Source of the DNA: an uncultured Roseateles sp.
GTDB taxonomy: Bacteria; Pseudomonadota; Gammaproteobacteria; Burkholderiales; Burkholderiaceae_C
NCBI RefSeq assembly: GCF_963422335.1
Contig: NZ_OY729424.1
Location: 1,798,001 to 1,862,000 of the forward strand
Length of the DNA stretch: 64,000 nucleotides
Direction of reading: 5' to 3'
The notes under the pieces are model-generated. The model was not told where the DNA came from, ran no database searches, and saw only the letters and a list, made by a program, of their open reading frames with translations. Positions 9,028 to 17,182 of the stretch are shown here, one piece after another. The position numbers were made by a program, and so were the translations under genes. Position 1 is the first letter of the stretch; the number at the start of each line of letters is the position of its first letter.

Positions 9028-9063
9028 GCAGGGCTCCGTCGAAGTGTCTTGAGCTGCGGCGGG

Positions 9064-10269
9064 TCAGGGGCAGGCCAGCGCCGGCACCCGTTCGCCGCCC
9101 AGCAGGTGCACCAGCAGTTCGCGCACGCTGCGGATCTGCTGGCCGAAGGGCAGGGCGCCCCGGCCACTGAAGAACAGGCCGCTCTTCAGGTCGCCGTGCA
9201 GGGCCGAGGCCAGTTGCTGGTCGATGCAGAACTGGCCCCAGCCGGCCTTGCCATCACGCAGGCCGCATTGAGCCAGGCAGTCGAAAGCCTTGGTGCAACG
9301 GGCCTTGACCTGGGCCACGGCCTGCAGCCTGGGTTCGGCCTTCAGATAGGCGCGCAGCCAGGGGGTGCCGACCGCACGGGCCGGCAGGCCGGCGACGCTG
9401 GTGAACTCGACCATGTCCTCGTCGCGGGCCTCGGCCAGCACACGCTTGAATTCGGGATGGGCGTCGCCTTCGGTGGTGACGGCAAAGGGCGTGCCCAGCT
9501 GCACGCCGGCCGCGCCCAGATCCTGCAGGCGACGGATGTCGGCCAGGCTGCGGATGCCGCCGGCGGCGATCACCGGTGTCTGCGACTCTATGCCGGCCGC
9601 GCGCAGCACGGCCAGCGTCTCGGGCACCGAGCGCTCGAAGTCGAAGCGCGGGTCATGCAGATCCTCGATGCGGGCCGCGCCGAGGTGGCCGCCGGCCAGG
9701 CCGGGATGCTCCAGCACGATGGCGTCGGGCATGCGCTTCTTGCGCTCCCATTTGCGCACCACCAGCTGCACACCGCGCGAGTCGGACAGGATGGGGATCA
9801 GTGCGACGTCGGGATGGTCGGCGGCCAGCTCGGGCAGGTCCAGCGGCAGGCCGGCGCCGACGACGATGGCGTCGATGCCGGCCTCCAGCGAGCGTTTCAC
9901 ATAGGCGGCGTAGTCGCTGACGGCACGCATCACATTCATCGCCAGCAGGCCGTGGCGGCCGGCGATCTGGCGCGCCGCCTTGACCTCGCGTTCCAACGCC
10001 TCCAGGTTGGCGGCATTGATGCGCTCCTTCGCCTCCGGGCCCACGCCCAGGCTGCGGGTGGCTTCCATCAGATCGGGGTGGTGGCGCCTCAGGTCCACCG
10101 AGCTCAGCGTGCCGGTGCCGCCAAGGGCAGCGACATGGCCGGCCAGGCTGTGGGCCGATACGCCAATGCCCATGCCGCCCTGCACGATGGGCAGCAGGCT
10201 GCGGCCGGCCAGGCGCAGGGCCTTGAGGCCGCTGTGCTCCAGCAGTTGTTTCAGGTCGGATGGGATCAC
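9064..10269 (-). CDS. nitronate monooxygenase (2-nitropropane dioxygenase family)
   Basis: This FMN-dependent TIM-barrel enzyme family oxidises nitronates. Seen here are the N-terminal IVQGGMGIGVS flavin-binding segment, VVGAGLP, the EHPGLAGGHLG phosphate/substrate loop with the family's His, AAGGI and GVQLGTPF. The C-terminal extension contains four cysteines within about 45 residues. I chose the GTG at 10269 because GGAG is 7 nt upstream and because the upstream ATG at 10305 would precede the predicted transcription start near 10288. It is the first gene of an operon with the hemerythrin gene. Length is about 401 residues. Confidence 0.88.
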   Translation of the reverse strand: MIPSDLKQLLEHSGLKALRLAGRSLLPIVQGGMGIGVSAHSLAGHVAALGGTGTLSSVDLRRHHPDLMEATRSLGVGPEAKERINAANLEALEREVKAARQIAGRHGLLAMNVMRAVSDYAAYVKRSLEAGIDAIVVGAGLPLDLPELAADHPDVALIPILSDSRGVQLVVRKWERKKRMPDAIVLEHPGLAGGHLGAARIEDLHDPRFDFERSVPETLAVLRAAGIESQTPVIAAGGIRSLADIRRLQDLGAAGVQLGTPFAVTTEGDAHPEFKRVLAEARDEDMVEFTSVAGLPARAVGTPWLRAYLKAEPRLQAVAQVKARCTKAFDCLAQCGLRDGKAGWGQFCIDQQLASALHGDLKSGLFFSGRGALPFGQQIRSVRELLVHLLGGERVPALACP

Positions 10270-10294
10270 GCGGGCTCTCCAGTCTTTGCGCTGA

Positions 10295-10336
10295 ACTGTA
10301 GGCATGGCCGCCGCGGCCCGGCATGACCCATATCAA
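10295..10336 (-). promoter_or_regulatory. Fnr-type promoter of the nitronate monooxygenase operon
   Basis: On the minus strand, TTGAT-atgg-GTCAT (10336-10323) is an Fnr/Dnr-like box, and TACAGT (10300-10295) is a good -10. With a start site near 10288 the box centre falls at about -41.5, the classic position for Fnr-type class II activation. Confidence 0.6.
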
Positions 10337-10360
10337 GGCGGCTGGAGATGCCGCCGCGAT

Positions 10361-10570
10361 TCAGGCGCCGGCGCTCTCGCGCGGCGTGATCTCGGTGAGG
10401 TCCAGCGGCGCCTGCGGCTCGCCGAGGCCTCTCACCTCCGTCATGGCAGGCCGTTCGGCTGCCGGCGCCGGTGCGGCCTCCGACTTGCCGCCGCCGCATG
10501 CGACGCCGATGACGAAGGAGCAGGCTGCAAGCAGACCCAGCAGGGTCAGGGAGGTGTGGTCGTGGCGCAT
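10361..10570 (-). CDS. small exported or lipoprotein-like protein
   Basis: This 69-residue product begins with a short charged segment and a hydrophobic stretch containing two possible lipobox cysteines (LLAAC and VGVAC-like IGVAC), followed by a short Ala/Pro/Glu-rich tail with no recognisable domain. I chose the internal ATG at 10570 because it gives a clean signal-like N terminus; a longer frame starting further upstream exists. GGAAC lies just upstream as a weak ribosome site. Function unknown; it could also be spurious. Confidence 0.45.
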   Translation of the reverse strand: MRHDHTSLTLLGLLAACSFVIGVACGGGKSEAAPAPAAERPAMTEVRGLGEPQAPLDLTEITPRESAGA

Positions 10571-10765
10571 GGCGGGTTCCGTTCGTGTCTGGCGCGGCGT
10601 GATTGCCAGGCGCCAGGCGATCGTCGGCGTGCCACGCTTCAGCCGCGTTCCAATTGCGCCCTGTTCGGGGGGCAAGAGGTTTCAATCGTTGCAGGGCCGG
10701 GCGCATGGCGCGCGCAAGCCGTGGGTGAGGGCACTACCATGGCCTCAACTTCAAGGACGATGACC

Positions 10766-11761
10766 ATGCAATACCGCAATCTGGGCAAAAGCCCGCTCCA
10801 GGTGTCCGCCCTGTGCCTGGGCACGATGATGTTTGCCGACCAGACCGAGCTCGCCGAGGCGCGCAGCATCGTCAGCCATGCGCACGAGCATGGCGTCAAC
10901 TTCATCGACACCGCCGATGCCTACTCCAGGGGCGGCTCGGAGGCCATGGTCGGCGAGCTGCTCAAGCAGCAGCGCCATGACTGGGTGGTGGCCACCAAGC
11001 TGGGCAACAAGATGTCGGAGCGGCCCAATCAGTCGCAGTACTCGCGCGCCTGGGTGCTGCGCGAGTGCGAGGCCAGCCTGCAGCGCCTGGGCACCGACCA
11101 CATCGACATCTACTACCTGCACCGCGACTTCAGCGGCATGGACCTGGAGGAGCCGCTACGGGCCATCGCCACCCTGCTGCAGCAGGGCAAGATCCGCTAC
11201 TGGGGGCTGTCCAACTTCCGCGGCTGGCGCATCGGCGAAGTGGTGCACATGGCGCGGGCATTGAACATGCCGGGACCGGTGGTCTGCCAGCCCTACTACA
11301 ACCTGCTGAACCGCCAACCCGAGGTCGAGGTGCTGCCGGTCTGCGCGCATCACGGCATCGGCATCGTGCCCTACAGCCCGATCGCGCGCGGTGTGCTCTC
11401 GGGCAAGTACGCGCCGGGCAGCCAGCCCGCCGAGGGCTCGCGCGCCGCACGGGGCGACAAGCGCATGCTGGAGACGGAGTTCCGCGAAGAGTCGCTGCAG
11501 GTCGCGCAGACCTTGAAGGCCCGCTGCGATTCCAGCGGCCGTGCCTTGAGCCACTTCGCCACCGCCTGGGTGCTGGCCAACCCACGCGTCAGCGCGGTGA
11601 TCGCCGGCCCCCGCACCCTGGCGCAATGGACCGATTACCTGGGCGCGCTGGACTGCGTGATCAGCGCCGAAGACGAGGCGCTGGTGGACTCACTGGTGCG
11701 CCCGGGGCATCCATCGACCCCGGGCTATACCGATCCGGTGTATCCGCCGGAGGGGCGGTGA
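10766..11761 (+). CDS. aldo/keto reductase
   Basis: The 331-residue (beta/alpha)8 NADPH-dependent oxidoreductase carries the family tetrad: Asp and Tyr in IDTADAYSRG, Lys in ATKLGNK and His in YYLHRDF. The cofactor segment near the end reads AVIAGPRTLAQ. The ATG at 10766 is favoured because AAGGA lies about 9 nt upstream; an ATG two codons earlier is too close to it. It resembles the YajO/Tas-like branch of the family. The substrate cannot be inferred. It converges on the thiolase gene, with 7 bp between the stops. Confidence 0.9.
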   Translation: MQYRNLGKSPLQVSALCLGTMMFADQTELAEARSIVSHAHEHGVNFIDTADAYSRGGSEAMVGELLKQQRHDWVVATKLGNKMSERPNQSQYSRAWVLRECEASLQRLGTDHIDIYYLHRDFSGMDLEEPLRAIATLLQQGKIRYWGLSNFRGWRIGEVVHMARALNMPGPVVCQPYYNLLNRQPEVEVLPVCAHHGIGIVPYSPIARGVLSGKYAPGSQPAEGSRAARGDKRMLETEFREESLQVAQTLKARCDSSGRALSHFATAWVLANPRVSAVIAGPRTLAQWTDYLGALDCVISAEDEALVDSLVRPGHPSTPGYTDPVYPPEGR

Positions 11762-11768
11762 CCGAGGT

Positions 11769-12953
11769 TTAAAGACGCTCGAACACGGTAGCAATACCCT
11801 GCCCGCCGCCTATGCACATCGTCACCAGGGCATAGCGGCCGCCGCTGCGGTGAAGCTCGTAGATCGCCTTGGTGGCCAGGAAGGCACCTGAGCAGCCAAT
11901 CGGGTGGCCCAGGGCGATGGCGCCGCCGTTGACATTGGTCTTGCTCATGTCCAGCTCCAGGCCCCGGGCCACGGCGATGGCCTGGGCGGCGAAGGCTTCG
12001 TTGCTCTCGATCACGTCGATCTGGTCCAGGCGCAGGCCGGCCTTTTGCAGCGCCAGCCTGGAGGCGGGGATGGGGCCCTCGCCCATGATCTCGTTGGGCA
12101 CACCGGCCACCGCATAGGACACCAGGCGGGCCATCGGCTTGTGGCCGGCGCTTGCAGCCACGGCGGCATCGGCGAGCACGAAGAAGGCCGCACCATCATT
12201 GATGCCCGAGGCATTGCCGGCGGTGACCGAGCCGTCCTTCTTGAAGGCGGGCTTCATCTTGGCCAGCGTCTCCATCGTGGTGTTGGCCTTCACATGCTCG
12301 TCGGTGTCGAAGACGACCTCGCCCTTGCGGGTCTGCTTGACGATGGGCACGATCTGTTCCTTGAAGCGCCCCTCGGCGATGGCCGCAGCGGCGCGGCGAT
12401 GCGACTCGACGGCCAGCGCGTCCTGCTCCTCGCGGGTGATGCCCCATTTGGTGACCAGGTTCTCGGCCGTGATGCCCATATGGCCGACGCCGAACGGGTC
12501 GGTCAGGGTAGCCACCATCATGTCGATCAGCTTGGTGTCGCCCATGCGGGCGCCGGTGCGCATCGCCGCCGACAGATAGCCGCTGCGGCTCATCACCTCG
12601 ACGCCGCCGCCGACGCCATAGTCGCAGTCGCCGAGCAGGATGTTCTGTGCCGTCGTGACGATGGCCTGCAGGCCCGAGGAGCACAGGCGGTTGACCGACA
12701 TCGCCACCGAATCCATCGGCAGGCCGGCCTGTATCGAGGCCACGCGGGCCACATAGGCAAAGCGGCTCTCGGTCGGGATGGTGTTGCCCACCGTGACGTA
12801 GTTGATCGCCTTGGGGTCGACGCCGGAGCGCTGCACCGCCTCCTTCATCACCGTGCCGGCCAGTTCCGCCGGCTCGATGTCGGCCAGGCCGCCGCCGAAA
12901 GTGCCTATCGCCGAACGGGCTGCGCCCAACACCACCACATCACGCTTGCTCAT
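11769..12953 (-). CDS. bktB: acetyl-CoA C-acyltransferase (beta-ketothiolase, BktB-like)
   Basis: The 394-residue thiolase condenses or cleaves acyl-CoAs through a Claisen reaction. It has the nucleophile Cys91 in VNRLCSSG, the GHPIGCSGA histidine and the C-terminal MCIGGGQG cysteine. The overall sequence follows the BktB type used for short-chain polyhydroxyalkanoate precursors in Burkholderiales, but a degradative role is equally possible. AGGAG precedes the ATG by about 8 nt; a longer frame starting upstream at 13031 lacks support. It is divergent from the ParA gene. Confidence 0.88.
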   Translation of the reverse strand: MSKRDVVVLGAARSAIGTFGGGLADIEPAELAGTVMKEAVQRSGVDPKAINYVTVGNTIPTESRFAYVARVASIQAGLPMDSVAMSVNRLCSSGLQAIVTTAQNILLGDCDYGVGGGVEVMSRSGYLSAAMRTGARMGDTKLIDMMVATLTDPFGVGHMGITAENLVTKWGITREEQDALAVESHRRAAAAIAEGRFKEQIVPIVKQTRKGEVVFDTDEHVKANTTMETLAKMKPAFKKDGSVTAGNASGINDGAAFFVLADAAVAASAGHKPMARLVSYAVAGVPNEIMGEGPIPASRLALQKAGLRLDQIDVIESNEAFAAQAIAVARGLELDMSKTNVNGGAIALGHPIGCSGAFLATKAIYELHRSGGRYALVTMCIGGGQGIATVFERL

Positions 12954-13068
12954 GCTCTGTCTCCTAGGGGTTTGATAGATACCTGCCGGAGTTGACGCCT
13001 CGGTTCTGGCATTCAGCTTACGTCCGGCCACGCTCAGCTGCCTTGTCCAGTGTAAATGTTGCAGTGCA

Positions 13069-13082
13069 CAATAGGCCTATTG
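13069..13082. promoter_or_regulatory. 14-bp perfect palindrome upstream of parA-like gene
   Basis: CAATAGG-CCTATTG is a perfect dyad ending 17 nt before the ATG at 13100, between the divergent thiolase and ParA genes. It sits where a repressor would block transcription or translation start. No Shine-Dalgarno-like sequence is visible between it and the ATG. Confidence 0.45.
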
Positions 13083-13099
13083 CAGCTGCCGGTATCACC

Positions 13100-13864
13100 A
13101 TGCGACGCGTCGTTTTCAACCAGAAGGGCGGGGTGGGCAAATCCACCATCACCTCCAACCTGGCGGCGATTGCCGCTTTCCAGGGGCAGCGCACGCTGGT
13201 GGTCGATCTGGACCCGCAGGGCAACAGCACCCGCTACCTGCTGGGCGACGCCGCCGACGAGCTCCAGCCCGGTGCGGCCGAGTTCCTGGAGACGACGCTG
13301 AAGTTCAGCGTCCGGGCGCCCAAGACCAGCGACTTCATCGTCGCCACTCCCTGGGAGAACCTGCACCTGATGGGCTCAAGCCCCCTGCTCGACGAGCTGC
13401 ACGGCAAGCTGGAGAGCCGCTACAAGATCTACAAGCTGCGCGACGCGCTGGTCGAGCTGGCCGAGGACTACGACCAGATCTGGATAGACACCCCGCCGGC
13501 GCTGAATTTCTACACCCGCTCGGCCCTGATCGCAGCCGAGACCTGTCTGATCCCGTTCGACTGCGACGATTTCTCGCGCCGTGCCCTCTACAGCCTGCTG
13601 GAGAGCGTGACCGAGATCCAGGCCGACCACAACAAGGAACTGACGGTGGAGGGCATCGTCGTCAACCAGTTCCAGCCAAGGGCCGTGTTGCCGCAGCGCA
13701 CCGTGCAGGAGTTGATCGACGAAGGCCTGCCGGTGCTGCAGCCGTACCTGAGCTCCAGCGTGAAGATGAAGGAGTCGCACGAGCTGTCGCGGCCCATGAT
13801 CCACCTGGACCCGCGCCACAAGCTGACGCAGCAGTTCGTCGAGTTGTACGAGTCGCTGGGCTAG
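13100..13864 (+). CDS. ParA-family ATPase without a ParB partner
   Basis: The 254-residue MinD/ParA-type ATPase has a deviant Walker A (KGGVGKST) near its N terminus, Walker A' (VVDLDPQGNST) and Walker B (IWIDTPPAL). The start is the ATG directly before RRVVFNQKGG. No parB-like gene and no parS-like repeats are near, and both flanking genes are metabolic, so it is not the chromosome partition operon. Orphan ParA proteins position large protein complexes, plasmids or storage granules; the thiolase neighbour allows a speculative link to polyhydroxybutyrate granules. Confidence 0.88.
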   Translation: MRRVVFNQKGGVGKSTITSNLAAIAAFQGQRTLVVDLDPQGNSTRYLLGDAADELQPGAAEFLETTLKFSVRAPKTSDFIVATPWENLHLMGSSPLLDELHGKLESRYKIYKLRDALVELAEDYDQIWIDTPPALNFYTRSALIAAETCLIPFDCDDFSRRALYSLLESVTEIQADHNKELTVEGIVVNQFQPRAVLPQRTVQELIDEGLPVLQPYLSSSVKMKESHELSRPMIHLDPRHKLTQQFVELYESLG

Positions 13865-13907
13865 CCAGCAGCGTTGGTCGCCGATAGCCGGGGTATAGGA
13901 TGGCTGC

Positions 13908-14765
13908 ATGAATGCAGCCCTTGTCTCGCTGGCCCTGCTCGCGACGCTTGTCCTCGGCGGAGCCGGTGCCGAGGCACAGGGCTTGCCGGTGCAGGTCTAT
14001 GCCGACACCTTCCCGCCGCTGCAATACCCGCACTATCCCCAGGGCCCCCAGGGCAAGGCCGAGGCGGCCGGCTATGTGCAGCAGTTTGTCTGGGAGGTCC
14101 TGGGCAAGGTCGACAAGGAGCTGCCGCTGCGTGTCACGCCGCTGCAGTTCGTGCCGCTCAAGCGTGCGCTGCAGACGGCCCGGCAGGAACCCAATGCGCT
14201 GGTGCTGAGCGTGGCGCGCACGCCCGAGCGCGAGGCGGACTTTATCTGGCTGAGCGAGGTCTCGCCCTACCGCTTGTGGCTGTACCGGGCCAGCGGCACC
14301 GTGCTGCCGCCGCTGCACACGGTGGCCGATCTGAAGGGCCGCGGCCTGCGCTTTGGCGTGCAAAGCGGGGCCAACTTCCATGAATGGTTGCGTGCGCAGG
14401 GCATAGGCCAGCCGCCCGACAACAGCGTGATCGAGCCGGTGACCCAGAACCAGCGCAATTTCCGCATGGCGCTGGCGAACCGCATCGATCTGTTCGCGCA
14501 CCCGGAGCTGAGCCTCGAATACCGTCTGCGCGAGAACCAGCTGAACCCGCAGGACTTTGTGCCGGTGATGCCGGTGGAGGAGCTCAGCCTGCCGCTGTGG
14601 CTGGTGATCAGCAGGGGCAGTGACGCGGGCCTGGTGCGCGCGCTGCAAAGGCAGCTGGAACTGATGAAGGTTGCCGGCCGGCTGGAGGCCCTGCGTCGGC
14701 AGTACCTGCTCGCGTTCCGGGCGGCGGCGGTGCCGCCGGGCCCGGCCTCAGAGCCCGCCCGCTAG
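13908..14765 (+). CDS. periplasmic substrate-binding protein (SBP family 3-like)
   Basis: The 285-residue protein begins with a signal peptide (hydrophobic core about residues 4-20, likely cut after AEA) and continues as a two-lobed binding fold: VQVYADTFPPLQY at the start, L..ARTPEREADFIWLSEV, then DLKGRGLRFGVQSG at the lobe crossover. It has no permease or ATPase partner beside it. Stand-alone members of this family occur as sensors or uptake proteins for amino-acid-like ligands. Ligand unknown. It converges on the Crp/Fnr gene at 14774. Confidence 0.8.
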   Translation: MNAALVSLALLATLVLGGAGAEAQGLPVQVYADTFPPLQYPHYPQGPQGKAEAAGYVQQFVWEVLGKVDKELPLRVTPLQFVPLKRALQTARQEPNALVLSVARTPEREADFIWLSEVSPYRLWLYRASGTVLPPLHTVADLKGRGLRFGVQSGANFHEWLRAQGIGQPPDNSVIEPVTQNQRNFRMALANRIDLFAHPELSLEYRLRENQLNPQDFVPVMPVEELSLPLWLVISRGSDAGLVRALQRQLELMKVAGRLEALRRQYLLAFRAAAVPPGPASEPAR

Positions 14766-14773
14766 GGCCGCCG

Positions 14774-15556
14774 TCAAGCCGGTGACGCGACCGTGCGGCC
14801 CGACAGCCGCTGCAGCGCCGGCACATCGTGCACGCGGATGCGATAGCGGTCGATCTCCACCGCGCCGATCTCGCGCAACTGGCGCAGGGTGCGCGAGAAG
14901 GTTTCCGGCGAGGTGCCCAGCTGGGAGGCAATGAAACGTTTGTGCTGCTGCAGCACCAGCTCGTGCGGCACCTCGCTGGCCTCCAGCGAGTCGAGCAGCC
15001 AGCCCGCGCAGCGCGCCATCACGTCCTTGGCCAGCAGGTCATGCACTTCGTGACCGAGCCGGCGCACGGTCGCGGCCATGGCGCCCAGCAGCCAGCGCGA
15101 CACCTCCGGATGGGCGGCGGCCACGGCGGCCAGTGGTTCGACCGGAAACTCATGCACCCAGACCGCAGTCTGGGCCAGCGCCGTTTCCAGATACGGGCCG
15201 TCGAGCCAGGCGCTGCTGAGGTCTATCCAGCCATGGGCCTCGACCGTGTGCGTCTGCCACCAGTGGCCTTGCGAATCGTGGTTGCCGACGCAGACCGTGC
15301 CCTGGGTCAGCAGCCACAGCGCATGGGCCGGCTGGCCGCGCTGCAGCACGCAGGCCTTGGCCGGCACCGCATGGGCATGGCCCAGCTGGGCCAGCGCCAG
15401 CAGCGCGGCTTCGCTCAGCGCCTGGGCACCACTGGCCTGGCGCAGCGCGGCATACAGGCCGTCGTGCACCGGCAGCGGCGGCGACGTTGCGGCGAGTGCG
15501 GCGCCGATGGAGGTCATTCCTGAGGCAAAGCCAAACGGGCGGGGAGCGATGTCCAT
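14774..15556 (-). CDS. Crp/Fnr family regulator, Dnr-like
   Basis: The protein has a cyclic-nucleotide-binding-type beta-roll and a C-terminal helix-turn-helix with recognition helix TSPETFSRTL, the PETFSR form found in Dnr-type regulators of nitric-oxide and denitrification genes. The E..SR residues predict binding to TTGAN4TCAA-type sites. The N terminus has no iron-sulphur cysteine set. I place the start at the ATG at 15556; a GTG at 15586 and an ATG at 15517 are alternatives. A TTGCG-N4-CGCAA dyad lies 57-70 bp upstream. The PETFSR assignment is suggestive, not proof of nitric-oxide sensing. Confidence 0.85.
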   Translation of the reverse strand: MDIAPRPFGFASGMTSIGAALAATSPPLPVHDGLYAALRQASGAQALSEAALLALAQLGHAHAVPAKACVLQRGQPAHALWLLTQGTVCVGNHDSQGHWWQTHTVEAHGWIDLSSAWLDGPYLETALAQTAVWVHEFPVEPLAAVAAAHPEVSRWLLGAMAATVRRLGHEVHDLLAKDVMARCAGWLLDSLEASEVPHELVLQQHKRFIASQLGTSPETFSRTLRQLREIGAVEIDRYRIRVHDVPALQRLSGRTVASPA

Positions 15557-15612
15557 GGCGGGCTCGATGAATGCAGGTGCAGCCACTGTGGCGTGGCCGA
15601 TTGGCTAAAGTC

Positions 15613-15626
15613 TTGCGTCAACGCAA
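15613..15626. promoter_or_regulatory. Fnr-like dyad TTGCG-N4-CGCAA
   Basis: The perfect 5-4-5 dyad (TTGCG-tcaa-CGCAA) has the half-site spacing of Crp/Fnr boxes, with CG in place of AT next to the spacer. It lies directly upstream of the Crp/Fnr gene on the minus strand, so it is a candidate autoregulatory site. Confidence 0.4.
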
Positions 15627-15800
15627 AAGGGCCGTGATTGGCGGTTTGAGCGGCGTCAACAAGGGCGCCGGGCGGCCTGTTCGCATGACCCCATCCTCCC
15701 GCAGGGGCGGGCGGCGGCGGGCTTGCGGGGCGGCGTATTTCCATGTTGGGGGGCTCCAGGCGGCTACTCCCAATGATGGGCAGGCAGCCGACTGCACCAC

Positions 15801-15814
15801 TTGACCTGGGTCAA
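15801..15814 (+). promoter_or_regulatory. Fnr/Dnr-type box upstream of the arsR-like gene
   Basis: TTGAC-ctgg-GTCAA is a symmetric Fnr/Dnr-type site. ACTTAT (15838-15843) or TATCAT (15841-15846) can serve as the -10, putting the box centre at about -42 to -45. It is in the 331-bp gap 15557-15887 between the divergent Crp/Fnr and ArsR genes. The rest of that gap holds the dyad at 15613-15626 and G-rich sequence with no gene that I can support. Confidence 0.6.
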
Positions 15815-15887
15815 GATCGCTGCGCGCGCCGGCCTCCACTTATCATCGGCAAACCCGCAACACCCAGACGCACAAGGCCTCTCACGC

Positions 15888-16250
15888 ATGGAAGACCTGC
15901 CCCCCGAGGCAATGCAACAGGTGGCAGCCTATTTCCAGGCGCTGTCCGAGCCGACCCGCCTGCAGATCCTGAATCTGCTGCGCAGCGGCGAGCGCAAGGT
16001 CGGCGAGCTGGCCACGGCCTGCGGCTACACGGCGGCCAATGTGTCGCGCCACCTGGCCCATCTGCAGCAGCAGGGCCTGGTGGAGCGCGAGAGCCGCGGC
16101 ACCTCGGTCTACTACCGGATTGCCGACCCCGCGGTGTTTGCGCTGTGCGACCTGGTCTGCGGCAATATCGCCCGCAAGCACGAGCGCAATGCCGGCGAGC
16201 GCCAGTTGTTCTCGCGCACCGCCAAGACCGGGCCGCTCAGCAAGCCTTGA
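15888..16250 (+). CDS. ArsR/SmtB-family transcriptional regulator
   Basis: The 120-residue winged-helix repressor shows FQALSEPTRLQILNLL, the recognition helix YTAANVSRHLAHL and the beta-wing RGTSVYYRI. Three cysteines are present: one before the recognition helix (TACGY) and a C-x3-C pair in the C-terminal dimer helix (ALCDLVCGN). The pair could bind metal or sense thiol/sulphur chemistry, but this is inference. The ATG at 15888 is preferred because it starts the conserved fold. An Fnr-type box is upstream. The gene overlaps the convergent enoyl-CoA hydratase gene by 14 bp. Confidence 0.88.
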   Translation: MEDLPPEAMQQVAAYFQALSEPTRLQILNLLRSGERKVGELATACGYTAANVSRHLAHLQQQGLVERESRGTSVYYRIADPAVFALCDLVCGNIARKHERNAGERQLFSRTAKTGPLSKP

Positions 16251-16995
16251 ACTGAGGGCTGCGCTTTTCGGTCCAGGCGCGCACGCCTTCGGCCAGATCC
16301 TGCGAAGCCAGTGAGCGGGCGATATCTGCCCGCAGCGCCTCGGCGTTGAGCCTGCCGCGGGCGATGGCATTGAGGTGCTGCTTCATGCCCAGCAGGGCCA
16401 GTGGCGCCATGGCCAGCAACTGCGCGACCAGCGCCTCGACCGCAGTGCCCAGCGCCTCGGGCGTGTCGTGCAACTGGTCCAGAAAGCCGCCCTCCAGCAT
16501 CTGCTGCGAGTGCAGCGTCTCGCCGGCCAGCAGCACGCGCTTGGCCAGGCCCAGGCCCAGCCGGGTGACATAGCGCTCCAGCCCGCCGCGGTAGAAGTGC
16601 AGGCCCAGCCGCGCGGCCGGCACGAACATCTCGGTGCTGCGCGCACCCAGGCGAAAGTCGCAGGCCAGGGCGAGGTCGGTGGCGCCGCCGTAGATCCCGC
16701 CGTGGATCTCGGCCACCGTGATCGGCCGGGCTGCCTCCAGATCGTCGGCCAGCGCCTCGAACAGCGCGCCGGCATCCACTCCGGGCACGCTGCCGATATT
16801 GAAGCCGGCACAGAAGTGCTTGCCGGCGCCACGCAGGCGCAGCACGCGCACCTCGGGGCTGGCATTGACCCTGGCAATGTGCTCGCGCAGCAGCGCGATG
16901 TCCGCGATCTCCAGCCGGTTGGCGACACGGGGGCGGCGCAGCAGCAGGGTGGCAACGGGGCCGGACAGGCTCAATTCGGGGGCGAGGGCAGGCAT
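16237..16995 (-). CDS. enoyl-CoA hydratase/isomerase family protein
   Basis: The 252-residue crotonase-fold protein has the oxyanion-hole segments KHFCAGFNIGS and GGIYGGATDLALACD, followed by F.LGARSTEMFVPAARLGLHFYRGG. The usual catalytic Glu of the PE..LG segment is not present at the standard place (VPAARLGL), so the exact reaction is uncertain. The C-terminal helices are typical of the family. It may belong with the beta-oxidation-like thiolase nearby, but it is not in an operon with it. Confidence 0.87.
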   Translation of the reverse strand: MPALAPELSLSGPVATLLLRRPRVANRLEIADIALLREHIARVNASPEVRVLRLRGAGKHFCAGFNIGSVPGVDAGALFEALADDLEAARPITVAEIHGGIYGGATDLALACDFRLGARSTEMFVPAARLGLHFYRGGLERYVTRLGLGLAKRVLLAGETLHSQQMLEGGFLDQLHDTPEALGTAVEALVAQLLAMAPLALLGMKQHLNAIARGRLNAEALRADIARSLASQDLAEGVRAWTEKRSPQFKAC

Positions 16996-17100
16996 GCCCG
17001 AAGTCTATCCACCTCGGGGCGCCGGCATTGCCGGCGCGGCGACAGCCTGCTTCGAGCGGGGGACGTCAAGGGGGTGCGGCGAAATCGAGACAGATTGATT

Positions 17101-17114
17101 CGACCGCTCGGTCG
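17101..17114. promoter_or_regulatory. TetR-type palindrome upstream of the ABC transporter operon
   Basis: CGACCG-ct-CGGTCG is a perfect dyad 69 bp before the first permease start. It resembles operators of TetR-family regulators of acyl-CoA and aromatic-acid catabolism (CCG..CGG cores). A GC hairpin (GCGCCGGC-att-GCCGGCGC) lies at 17019-17037 without a T-run. No tetR gene is present in this window. Confidence 0.45.
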
Positions 17115-17182
17115 GATTTGCTGCCTATGGTTTAGAGTCCCGTGCGGCCCCGCATTCGGACGGGGTCTGAGGTATGCCCTGT

